A DNA stretch of 64,000 nucleotides from Isoetes taiwanensis. Taxonomy: Eukaryota > Streptophyta > Lycopodiopsida > Isoetales > Isoetaceae. The stretch lies in contig JAJEKV010000005.1 in the NCBI GenBank assembly GCA_021234155.1, positions 4,156,952 to 4,220,951 of the forward strand, in the 5' to 3' direction. The notes under the pieces are model-generated. The model had not been told where the DNA came from. It did no database searches and saw only the letters and a program-made list of their open reading frames with translations. Of this stretch, positions 50,661 through 60,539 are shown piece after piece. A program made the translations under genes and the position numbers. Positions within the stretch are counted from its first letter, which is position 1. The number at the start of each line of letters is the position of its first letter.

Positions 50661-53600
50661 ATGGCCCCAAAACGCCCCCATGAGTGCTTGCTCATCACCA
50701 CATTAAGCAAGATGCCGGTGCTTCCGGCGGGGAATTTTACCTCAAGGAGTTTACGTTTGGGTTCTGAGGTGATCCAAGCCAAAGACCTCCGTGATAAACA
50801 TCACGAGGCCCACATACCCAACCTAGAGATGGTTATGAGCGAGGTATGGGGTGAAGCTCCAAAAAAAAGCAGACGCGAGGATTCAAGGAAGGGAGAATCC
50901 GGAACGCATGGAAAGATGATTTTTTAAATATTATGAATTGGTTTATGGCAAGAAACAGGTTACAAACCATTATATTTCAACCTATTTTGCGAGCATTTGC
51001 TCTTCACTTGAAGGGGCGGCTTGTTGATTGGATGGGCGTGGCTAGGACGCCAAAGATCTTGCCAAAACCCTCATTTCGGGCGTTCTGAGGACCCTACAAC
51101 AGGTAAATCCTCAACTATCAAACAGACATCGTATTGCGTGAGAATATTAGAGCCCCCGGGTTATTCTAGATCAGATGTTGACACAATAAAGCGATTACTT
51201 AAGCATGGGTTGGAGGAGAAAACTAACCTATTGAATGAAGTAGAAGCCTTTGGAAGAAAAAGGAGGGATGCATTGAAGGTCATCAGTAGGATTGAGGGTA
51301 GAAAGGATATGCTATCCAGAAGATCCGCAGCAGATCTGCTAGAAAATAGATGAGACAAAAAGCAGAATTTGACAAATTGTCCCAGGATCCTGCTGGAAAT
51401 CAAGTTATGTTCGGAGTGTTGAAGTACAAGTTGGAAGACTTGGTTATGAGTAGACATGATAAAGAACAGCACTCTTCTAAGCTAGAAATTGGTTTGCAGG
51501 AAGCAACTAAAGACATTGAAAGGCATGAAATCTCAATTGAACAAGCAAAGGAAAAACTTAATTGCATTGAATTGGTTCAGCAAAAAGGCATTCACAGATT
51601 TTGGATTTCATGGGGAGAGCAGGACCTATTGTTCTGCACCCGAGGCCCTACCCTGTAGGAGCTACTTCTATAGAGCAGTTCATCACATTCAGTTCATGTA
51701 CCTGTTGTGGCCAAGGCTTTGGCAAAACTGGTTTGTTGCTGCTAGCTCCATGCGAGAGATGCTTATTGCCTCTTACGCTTGTGTTATCAGTCCATGAAAG
51801 ACGCAATTGCATAAAAGGTTGCATCCGGGATGAGGGCATTGAATTCACTTGGTTTCCTACTTTGAAAGGTATGCATTGCTCTCAATTAATTTAAACTTAT
51901 ATTTCTCTTCATTCATATTTGTTATTGTAATCGCATAGTTCTACATGTATGGCTTTCGATTGCATTGCTATTCCTTGTACATGTATAACTTTCAAGTGTA
52001 TGCGTCTAGAAGCGAGGTACATAGGCATATATTTGCTTGTTTATTGATGCTTTTATTTTTGAGCTTGACTTGCAGTTGTATCAGTTGTACATGTCTCTAA
52101 TGGAGTCTACATCTGCAAATAGATGTACATGCATTTATCTTTAGAGTGCATCCGTAGATGGATTCATAAGTGTGCATTTTTACATATATGTGCTTTTTTT
52201 TTTGGCATAGATCTACATTCCCTAACCGGATACACGGGTACATCACGGTACATCTGGGTACATTGAGGTACCTCTATGTACATTGAGGAACATGTACATG
52301 TACATTTGGCTATAGTTAAATGTAGTTACGTTACATTTGGTACATTTTATATACATGAAATATACATGCTTGGCGAGAATGTACGGATATTTCTCATTAG
52401 TTCTGTTTTCATGTTCTTTTATGTCTATTGAAATTTAGATCATTTGTTTGTTTGCGCATGAGGTCGTTTCTATCCCGTAGCGGCTTTAATGGTCGATGTT
52501 CTTGAGCCATCTGCATCGACTCTCTTTACTGATTTTATTGAGCATAATAAGCAGACCGAATCAGTGGACCCTCAACCTTCCAGCTCGGATCACCAATGAC
52601 ATTTACAATTGCCGATGTAGAACCATACGCAACAGTGCCTCCTCGAACATGGCAAAGTGAAGTTGAGGAAATTGAGAGGATGGCACTTGAGAAAGCTAAA
52701 GCGTGGTGCGGTCGCGAGCCTTCAATGACTACTGCACCTGTAAACTCTTTCATCACCAAGTGCTAAATTAGTAATTGGAGAAGCTAAGAAAGATTCAACC
52801 ATCTCAAAGATCATCTTGGGTCCCGCCTACGGACCTTCTACGTAAAAGCTACAAAGGGCACTGATCCGCATTTTTAACCCGGGAGATAGCGGTGAAGAGG
52901 AAGCTGAATTGGTAGTTGAGTCCACTCCAAAGAGGAGGCAAAAGAATGCTGGTGATGGCACTCCAAAAGGAAAAAAAAGGCAAAATCTCCAAAGAACAAA
53001 AAAATGTCCTCCGAAAAGAAAATCTCCAGGCAAAAAAGTGCCACCACCACCTAGAAAGAGGTATGTCCAAGATGAACTAATTTTGTTAAACATCTCAGAT
53101 TTATGGTAATTAACCACATTTTTTTTGTACATAGGACACGATCCGCGGTAGTGAAGGAAGCTGATCCCTGATCCTTCCAGTCGGAACCGGAAGAGGATCT
53201 ACAAGCAAATATTGATGTGATAACAAATAAGGTGCAGCAGTCCTCAGAAGATGCTGAAGCAGGTGATGAATTTACAAGGTGAGTAATATACAATTGATTA
53301 CAATAGATATATTCTTTTGCTAATCTTTGTTGTTTCCTTATGCTTTAGTGAACCGACCGAAAAGGTTGGTTCCATTCACTCCTTATAGGGACCGTCCTCT
53401 CCTAAGCCCGCACCCTCTATCTTTCAAAGTGATGTTGACGAAGTTCTCACGGAAGTCGGACTTGACCTCTAAGATGGTAGATGTCTATGGGAGTTAGGCT
53501 AGCATTTCAACATATTTATGTTATTTCATTCCCTAAGTCACTCATCTTATGTATTAATATGTAATCTGGATTTGTGTGCAGGTACCTTTGTAGCAGTCTT

Positions 53601-54374
53601 CCATCTGATTGGAAACACAAGTTTTTTACGGTTCGACCGGACACCTTCCAGAATTTTGTGAATTCCCTCAAGAACAGGGGGGGCAGATGCACAGAACACA
53701 AACATAAAGGAAGGGCTGGATGGCATTTTGATTGCAAGATGCCAATACATATTTGTTCCAATTCTGCAAGGCCCAAATGTGGCATTGGCAATACTTGTGC
53801 TTGCTGGTCCACTGAAAAGCTCTTTTCCATCTATAGCTAGCCCAAGTATCTGACGATCCTCTGTCAAAGGCTATGTACCCGATGCTAAAGTGGTCCAGAA
53901 GTAAGTATGAGTTTCTGTTTTGTTTTTATGATTTGATTATTCTCATATTGCAATTTCTTATGCTTGATTTATTCTCACATTGCAATTTTGCAGGTTTCAT
54001 AAGCTTGTGATCAATAACATGATGCTCGGATCCAACAGCTTAAACCATGGTAGGAAGAACTTTGATGCTCCTGTGTTCTGTCCTAAAATGCGAGAAACTA
54101 GTACCGACAAACCCTTGCATGTACATTGTGGCTTACATGCACAAATTCATAGATGCCGTGGTTGATGCACACCCAAGCTCCATTTTTGTAAGTAGAACAT
54201 GTTATTTTCCCTATTAGTTATTTGTTGGTATAGTCCTCTAATACTTGTGCACCATGCGATGACACCCGTTGGTTCATCGATGCCTATGCCAAGTCACGGA
54301 GGGATCATCTAATGGAGGCATTAATTGTAGAAGGCGAGATGAATATACAAGCGGTTGTTCCTACACACGGGTAG
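50661..54374 (+). pseudogene. Gene D: coiled-coil, zinc-binding, basic protein with possible Ulp1-like tail
   Basis: An ATG at 50,661 (MAPKRPHECLL) opens the first block. Around 51,130-51,590 a charged, heptad-like region (GVLKYKLEDL, EATKDIERHEI) suggests a coiled coil. After a frameshift, 51,601-51,867 encodes FSSCTCCGQGFG with a second Cys pair (CERC) and further cysteines, a probable zinc site, ending at a GTATGC donor. Exon 52,597-53,060 is Lys/Arg/Pro-rich (TPKRRQKNAGDG), a likely nuclear signal. Introns 53,061-53,134 and 53,279-53,348 keep the reading frame. Stops sit at about 52,843, 53,169 and 53,386. Blocks at 53.6-54.2 kb (QYIFVPILQGPN; NPCMYIVAYM) weakly recall Ulp1/C48 SUMO proteases, but the catalytic His is not seen. 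The frame ends VVPTHG at 54,374. A second copy lies at 60.5-63.7 kb. Confidence 0.6.
52200..52370. repeat. TACAT-rich cluster 1 (in an intron of gene D)
   Basis: GGTACATC, TGTACATTGAGG and ACATGTACATGTACAT words cluster in non-coding DNA between two exon blocks of gene D. The same words recur at 56.1, 58.2-58.6 and 59.6 kb. Confidence 0.7.
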
Positions 54375-54595
54375 ATAGTCCCTTTGACTTGTTTGTAAAT
54401 TACAGTTTTGTATGAGCCATGCTCCGAGCTTCTTTGTACTCAATAAGTAATGAAAAAATTAATTTATTTGTCTCACTTACACCTGTGCAAATAACAATCG
54501 TGTAATTATCAATGTGTTTTCTCAATTGTGTGTCTGAAATGTAATTATAAATTGTGAATCTCAAGTGTTTTCTTGATGACAGGTGAATCATCTAA

Positions 54596-55862
54596 TTAGG
54601 GGAGAAAGCTCATTATCTTTGACTTAAATTACGTGTTGTTGGGCAAGAGTGCACAAGAATGAAAATATTAACTCAAGATACCAACAGATCCAGAAAGATG
54701 AGCTTCAATTTAATATAGGAAACAGGTTTTTTTACTGCAGGCCAGGGTTAGCATCACTGTTAGCATTTGTAAGAGAAGGGTTTGATGTTGCCATCTGGTC
54801 TTCACTCACTTCTAAAAATCTTCAACCAATTGTGGAAAATATTTGTGATGCTTTTTCCATAAAAGTCTGAAGTTTGTTTACACCGGGGCGATGTTGGACT
54901 CTCGCCACACAAACACCCTCTTGAACCTCAAAAGGGGTTGTTTGTGAAACCATTAGTCGTGGTATGGAAAGAGTACCCAGTACTATGGACATACACGATT
55001 ACGATCGACGACGAAAAGATACAAATCCACTTTGAATCTGGCAGGAAGCTACATATGTCCTTTCTCTTGGACACTGATCGATTAGCCGGTGACGATTGCT
55101 TGTCATGGAGCTCATTCCATGGCTTAATGGATTCAAAATGGCGAAGATGGTATAGTTTATGTGAAAGAGCATCCAATGACTAATGCGGCAGATGGCATAT
55201 CGGAGGCAGGTGGAACAGATTTTTCTTTGGCAAACTATGGCGAAACTTGGGTGCTCTCTTTGCCTAAATTTAGTCAATATCACGAGCAAGGAATGGAGAA
55301 ACTGCCATCATGTTATTGGCCTCTCGACCGGCCCATTGTTGGTACAGACTTTGGTGATGTACAAATTCAAATGTTATGAATATATGTATCAAAGTTTTTG
55401 TTCATTGCACTTGAGTACTCTGTTCTTCTTGTCTTTCTTATTGGTACAATTATGAGTGTGTATACATAATTAAGTGATCTTCATTTGCTTTGTAGATGAA
55501 TGGATGAAAACACAAAAGACTATTAAGAAACTAAGAGATAGAGTTCTCACTGCACCCGGAGGGTAATACAAACCAACACAAGCCGCAAGTACATAGGGTT
55601 GGGGACCGATTATCGCCTCTATATCTTTGCTGTTCTGAACTTTGGGAAAAGGTTGAGCAAATTGAAAATTATGAGGAACGAGCAACCATGAAAGGTATAT
55701 TGGCAGCAAATCACTTGTTGCACAACCCTTGGGGAAGGCACGTCCCTGAAGATCTCGGGCCATGTAGGATGGAAAGGTTTGCCGCTGGCACGTGCTATAG
55801 AAACCGCATGGACTCTTTTGCTTTAGAGGATATCTCTTCACCTCTCGGCGGGCGGAAGACAT
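54596..55862 (+). pseudogene. Gene E: FCP1/NIF-like HAD phosphatase, decayed
   Basis: The segment reads KLIIFDLNYVLL (Asp of the DxN nucleophile motif at 54,621), then FFYCRPGLASLLAFV, GFDVAIWSSLTSKNLQPIV (54,778-54,834), a KPLVVVWKEYP block and a TITIDDEK block (about 55,004). These follow the order of FCP1-homology phosphatases of plants (DLNGxL, CRPxLxxFL, FDVxIWSS, KxLxxVW, DD). Pieces lie in three frames, so there are frameshifts or unseen introns. Exon-like frames continue at 55,161-55,379, 55,494-55,564 and 55,590-55,862 (LWEKVEQIENYEERATMKG). The family removes phosphate from proteins such as RNA polymerase II tails; the target here is unknown. It follows gene D by about 220 bp. Confidence 0.6.
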
Positions 55863-56125
55863 GATGCAATAGTCATAAGATATCGCCCCCCTCTGACATT
55901 TTGAAGCTTGGTCATGAATTATGAGCCATGCTCATTTTTCGTGTGTGTTGTATTTATGTCTACAATATAAATATATCAACCATTTGTACATGAAAACCCT
56001 GTCCATTTCTTATCTTTGCCATGACTGAAACCATTTTTAATGTTTATGCAATTCAACTTTCTTGTGTTCAATTCTAATCAACTTACACTTAACAAATTTG
56101 TATAATATTTACGGAATGTACAACG

Positions 56126-56165
56126 ATGTACATAAGATGTACATTGTTGTACATCTTATGTACAT
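56126..56165. repeat. 18-bp-stem hairpin between converging genes
   Basis: ATGTACATAAGATGTACA (56,126-56,143) and its perfect complement (56,148-56,165) enclose a 4-base loop (TTGT). More TGTACAT words flank it. It lies between the 3' ends of genes E and A, so it may aid transcript ending, or it may be a repeat by-product. Confidence 0.9.
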
Positions 56166-56358
56166 TGATGTACATAATGCACTACAGTAGTAGTCCAGTT
56201 CTTTAGTTCTTATAACAAAATATTACAATATTTCGAGGAAAGTACTACGATCCGACTTAGTCCATGTCATCTACAATTCTTTGGAAGTTGTGATAACAAT
56301 GTCTCATGGACTTCATCCGGCAAGTGAAATCTTTGTGCTTGCCTCCTTCACTTGTGTT

Positions 56359-59300
56359 TTACTTTCTTGAATGGGATTCGAACCCCAATCACGCATTCTG
56401 CGGTACCAAAACATTCTTAGTAGGAAGCAGTTTATACTTATTGTGGCGGCACGGGATTAGTTCATAATATTGTCCTTCAATGACACTAGTGCCGCCAGAG
56501 TATTCATTTCCATAGTCATCAATTGAATCTTCTTCCTATGCATGCTTTTCCCCGGTGCACATGAGAACATAGTATGAAACACCTTCCACATTGTTCCGGT
56601 CTTTGCAAAAGACACAAATACATCTGAAACAGCTCTGATTGTCATCTAAACCAGCCTCGTCCTCTCCGACATACAAAACATCCACATCATTTTCAGCTTC
56701 AACACGAGAGGCAATATGATCTATGGGCTCCAAACTTTTAGAGACCATTCTCCACAATGTTTAATGTTCTCACAATTCAACCAATTGAAGTTAATGCAAG
56801 CATCACAAAAGCACGAGAGTGGTCTGCATAGCAACTTTGTTGGATCTCTTTGGGTTTATAGTTGACCGCGAGAATGTATCTGGCGAGTACCGTAAAGTCT
56901 TGCAATTGAATGCTTCTTTTTTGTTCACATCTGTTTTCCAACCTCCCAAAACACCCTTTCACAATCCGATTCCTTGGCCCTAAAACCGCACAAGCCGTTT
57001 TACTTTTTGCCACCGGCATGCCATTTTGTTTTCTCTGCTTTCGCTCTCAAGCCCGCGGCTTTGCTATACTAGCCTCGCCATCATGTGTGCCTTTCCCATG
57101 GCCAGATCCAAAGAAATTCCATATCACTCGAATTTTATTTTCAACATGGTATCTCTGATTCCATACCATGCCCGTCTTGATTTGAATTGAGATGCACAAC
57201 CATCCGACCACACATAATGAAGGTTTATGTGTCCACCTCCATTATTCTTAAGCCACCCCAAATGTAATTTAAAACCATGTTGCACAAAATGAGTGTCATG
57301 CTTCTGTCATCTGAAACATAGAAATGCACTTTGTTTTTTAAGCTTACCTTCTATTTTCATCATTGAAATATGGACCAAAATACTAATTTGATCGGGATTC
57401 CAATGCTCGGATTGCACTTCGTCCCTGGTTTCAATGTGTAGTTCTCTGCGCAAAGTCAACAACGTGAGACAACACACTATTATCCTGGAGTTTCTCAACA
57501 CATCTTTTAAAGCTGTTTGCTCTCGCCCGGTGTCTTTTGTAAAGTTATGATCTGTAAACTTAGCAAGCTGATTTTTCATGTTCTTTAACAAAACAGATGC
57601 TTTGTCATTCCGATCAACTAATCTAAGCCTTCTGGATGTACCTTTTTTGGATGGCTCATTGACATATGCATATACTTGCCGGTCCACATTCTTGAATTCC
57701 ATCTTCCTCGTTTGGGCCGATGTCTAATTTCTTCACTCCACATTCATCACATTAAGCCTTTGATGCATTTTAGTTTATGCCATTCATCCGTCACATATTT
57801 CTACCATAAGCTGTTGACCTCCACAAGATACTAACATTATCAAAAGTCTTCTTGTTTGCTTGACATACTCCATTGTTTTGCGGGGATGCCTGAACCGCTG
57901 CAGGCAAGTGCAATTAACATGTAGGGATCTCCTCATATCATTGAAGGCCTTTACATGCAGATCGCTTGCTCATGTTTGACACAACAACATGTGTTTCTCT
58001 CCTTCAATTTCCTTATGCAATCAGGTTTGGATACTTTCGAACTGTCGGGCGAATTTTGGTATCAGGATTCTGATATACAAACTGTTGATAAAGCTCAGAC
58101 TGCAATAACAAAAGCATTAAAGACCATGTTAGCAAAATGATGTCGGCAACCAGATGCCAAAAGAGTATTGAACTATACTATTGTACAATTAATGTATGTT
58201 CTATGTACATAAAATGTCCATCCAACAGTTCCACTGATCTGTTACTGTACATCTAATGTACATCTAATGTACATCAGTACATCTAATGTACAGCCAACAG
58301 TTCCACTGAACATCCAATGTACATCCAATGTACATCCAATGTACATCTAATTAATGTTCCAATATTAGTACATCACATTAATGTTACAATATTAGTACAA
58401 CTAATGTACATATGTCTGATTTGTTTGGCTTCATTACCTGAAAGTACACTAAAATGTAAAATGATGTAATTTTGATATTCAAGTACATGTAAATGCAGCT
58501 GCATGGACATGTAAGTGTTAATGGATGTACATCTAAAAAGTACCTAATAGCACATCACTGCAAGATTTCTGCTACTATGTAAACAATGTATAAATGTAAA
58601 CAATGTAAAATGCAATACATTTCATGAAAACCATTTGTATTCATTAACGGTCACTTTCGGACGTAACTAGAATGTACAGAAGAAAGTCATGAAAAAATTT
58701 TGGAAGAAAACATAATCTCCAAAACTGAATTGATTCAATTACAAGAGCAAACACAGTGAGATATCAAGGTATTGTATTGCTTGTGTTCTCCTCTTCATGA
58801 CATCTCAAACCTTTGGTGAAACTTTGGTATTGTCAAGCCAAAATTCCACGAACCTGACATTTGATTGAATCATCGATTCTATTTGATCTTGGCATCCTTC
58901 CCCTTAAAGCCCATACATTTGCTCCACTTAATGACATTATCTTCCTTCTTCTTTGCAGCTTTGGATAAATTTCTTGGTCAGATCTTTAGCAATTTTGAAG
59001 AAACATTCTTGTTTATATCTCCTTTTTTTCCAACAATCATTGATAACAGTGAATGTTTTGCAGCCAATTTATCTTTGCTATTAGCAGACTTTACTTCTTG
59101 AAGCCCATCTTTCAAGTTTCTGATCATTGATTTCATAACAATAACCCGGAAGGATTTCCAATTCTGAGGTTCGAAAACGAAAAAAAAGCACATCATCTTG
59201 CAACAAACGATCACAAAAACTAATCTTTGATCACGGGCCCGAAGCGTTTGCGGAATCGAGGATGCAATCCACCCGACACATCAACACGCTTCTTTATTTG

Positions 59301-59378
59301 TTTTGTGGCATAACACTGGCCAATGTCGGCATACTTGCGCTTAGAACCATCACTTCCATTGGAATTCTCACCCTCCAT
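56359..59378 (-). pseudogene. Gene A: putative DDE-type transposase of the element
   Basis: The chosen start (59,378, MEGENSNGSDG) precedes QIKKRVDVSGG. Further blocks are KHSLLSMIVGKKG, FWLDNTKVSPK with DVMKRRTQAIQY (about 58.8 kb), ELYQQF and KERNTCCCVKHEQ (about 58.1-58.0 kb), KGTSRRLRLVD (about 57,640), HVVDFAQ (about 57,455), EVQSEHWNPDQI (about 57,410), KHDTHFVQHGF, VWSDGCASQFKSRR (about 57,200), FFGSGHGKGTHDG (about 57,090), RPLSCFCDACINF with CENIKHCGEW (about 56.8 kb), VSYYVLMCTGEK, and YKLLPTKNVLV before the TAA at 56,359. The Asp in VVDFAQ, the Asp in WSDG and an acidic residue in GKGTHDG are candidate catalytic residues; the two Cys blocks probably bind zinc. Several frameshifts break it. 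The family recurs in seed-free plants as I recall, but I cannot name it. Confidence 0.7.
58190..58420. repeat. TGTACATCTAA/TGTACATCCAA minisatellite
   Basis: An 11-bp unit reading TGTACATCTAA or TGTACATCCAA repeats about nine times, interrupted twice by CCAACAGTTCCACTGA. It lies in a probable intron of gene A. Scattered TGTA words continue to about 58,620. Confidence 0.85.
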
Positions 59379-59668
59379 GAACAGATTGAAATTGATTTGT
59401 ATTTCTTGTAGATTCAATTGGCATGTGTTTGCTTCTGGAATTCGTTCGGTGTTAGATCACGTGAAAGGGGAATTTGAAAGGAGGGGCGGATCCATTCGGA
59501 ATTGGTTCGGTGGTTCAATGGTTAACCAAAATTTTTTTGGAATGTCGGGGATGATCTTGCAATCATTGCATATCTGACACAAAACGACAAACCATAGTAT
59601 CTTGATGTACATCTAAAATGTACCCCAAAAAAGCACAAATTCGTCCTTCAATTCAGTACGATGTACGT

Positions 59669-59690
59669 ACACCCTTTCATGCTTTTACCC
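59669..59690 (-). repeat. Right terminal inverted repeat of the new element
   Basis: This is the exact inverted copy of 50,406-50,427. It is followed immediately by TGCC. GTACGTACATCG lies just inside. Confidence 0.9.
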
Positions 59691-59800
59691 TGCCTTGTAG
59701 CCCTTTCAACTGCACTCCTGTCTGAGTGTCCCATATTATTAACATCAGGAGCTAATCTTTTATATGTTGCCCGATAAGTCAAACAAATTTACGAAGGGAA

Positions 59801-60005
59801 GAATAGAATAGAATAGAATAGAATAGAATAGTTTTTAACGTCCACGGAGACCAATAGGTCATGGGACCCATACAATGGGCTAGTACAATCATTACTACTA
59901 GGATTAAAAACCCACGCCTCGAAAGGTTTTCAAGGGAAAAACACCTTTGCGGTAATGATGATACTAGACAAGCGAGAGATAATGACTCTTGAGGGCTCGG
60001 TAATT
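59801..60005 (-). repeat. SINE-like element copy 4, (GAATA)6 tail
   Basis: Six GAATA units (59,801-59,830) precede TTTTTAACGTCCACGGAGACC, the conserved 3' end of the family, then CATACAATGGGCTAGTACAA and AGGTTTTCAAGGGAAAA. It aligns over about 180 bp with the copy at 2.4 kb. No clear tRNA head was found, unlike the 39.6-kb SINE, but the last 25 bp or so are shared with that SINE. Confidence 0.7.
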
Positions 60006-60539
60006 GCGACGTTTATCTAGAACCTCAAGTATGTATAATGCCAAGTCATGCACGGATGGTGCTCACGAGAAGTTGTGGAAGCGTGGAATGGAATGCTAAG
60101 GTCAAAAATGATTCGGACTATCTCAAAAGCGGGGGCAACCACGTAAGAGTATGGCTTTCATCTTCAATAACACATGGCGGCAGCGAGGCACATAGCCTCG
60201 CTTCGCGGCAATTCGCGGCGCTCCCATCTACCTGTCTCAATCCGTAGCCTGTGGGACCCCGTGCGAATTGATGCAATAGCTACAAGCTTGTTCCTGGACA
60301 ATGAAGCAAGCAAATAAGCTTGGGGCTTTGGTGCCAAGGTGGGATTTATGTGTGCATGATAATGACCAGTTTTCACTTGGGCCAAAGTAACTGCGTCCCA
60401 TATCTTTTGAGAAAAACGACCATTGAGATATTGTTGCAAAAGCTCGGGGATCGAAGCGGCAAGCATCGGGGCGATGCTCACGTTTGCCGCCTGATAGAAT
60501 AACCATGTACATCTCGCCATTTGGATGTCAATCTCGCCA
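60006..60539 (-). other. Possible degraded 3' part of gene D'
   Basis: The minus frames 60,520-60,164 and 60,512-60,237 overlap and are protein-like in part (PELLQQYLNGRFSQKIWDA). They follow directly on the exon of D' that ends near 60,540, so they may continue it. The alignment with the tail of gene D is not convincing. Confidence 0.3.

Larger units (their letters stand above)
50406..59690. mobile_element. Unclassified three-gene DNA transposon, 9,285 bp
   Basis: Identical 22-bp terminal inverted repeats stand at 50,406-50,427 (GGGTAAAAGCATG onward) and, inverted, at 59,669-59,690. TGCC directly abuts both outer sides (50,402-50,405 and 59,691-59,694), consistent with a 4-bp target duplication. 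Inside, gene D then gene E run rightward and gene A runs leftward, converging near 56.1 kb. D starts 255 bp from the left end and A starts 312 bp from the right end. TGTACAT-type words occur just inside both ends and in at least three internal places. All genes have disabling changes. I cannot match this combination to a described superfamily from memory. Confidence 0.8.

Noticed and set aside
53547-53867. Two minus-strand frames of 104-106 codons
   Set aside because: They overlap the probable 3' part of gene D, which runs with the element's plus-strand gene order; no domain supports the antisense reading.
55470-55862. 130-codon minus-strand frame
   Set aside because: It lies antisense to the better-supported plus-strand continuation of gene E (LWEKVEQIENYEERATMKG) and has no motif.
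56378-56400. tRNA T-arm-like word GGGATTCGAACCCC
   Set aside because: No matching D-arm, anticodon arm or acceptor stem was found, and the stretch is the C-terminal coding part of gene A on the minus strand.
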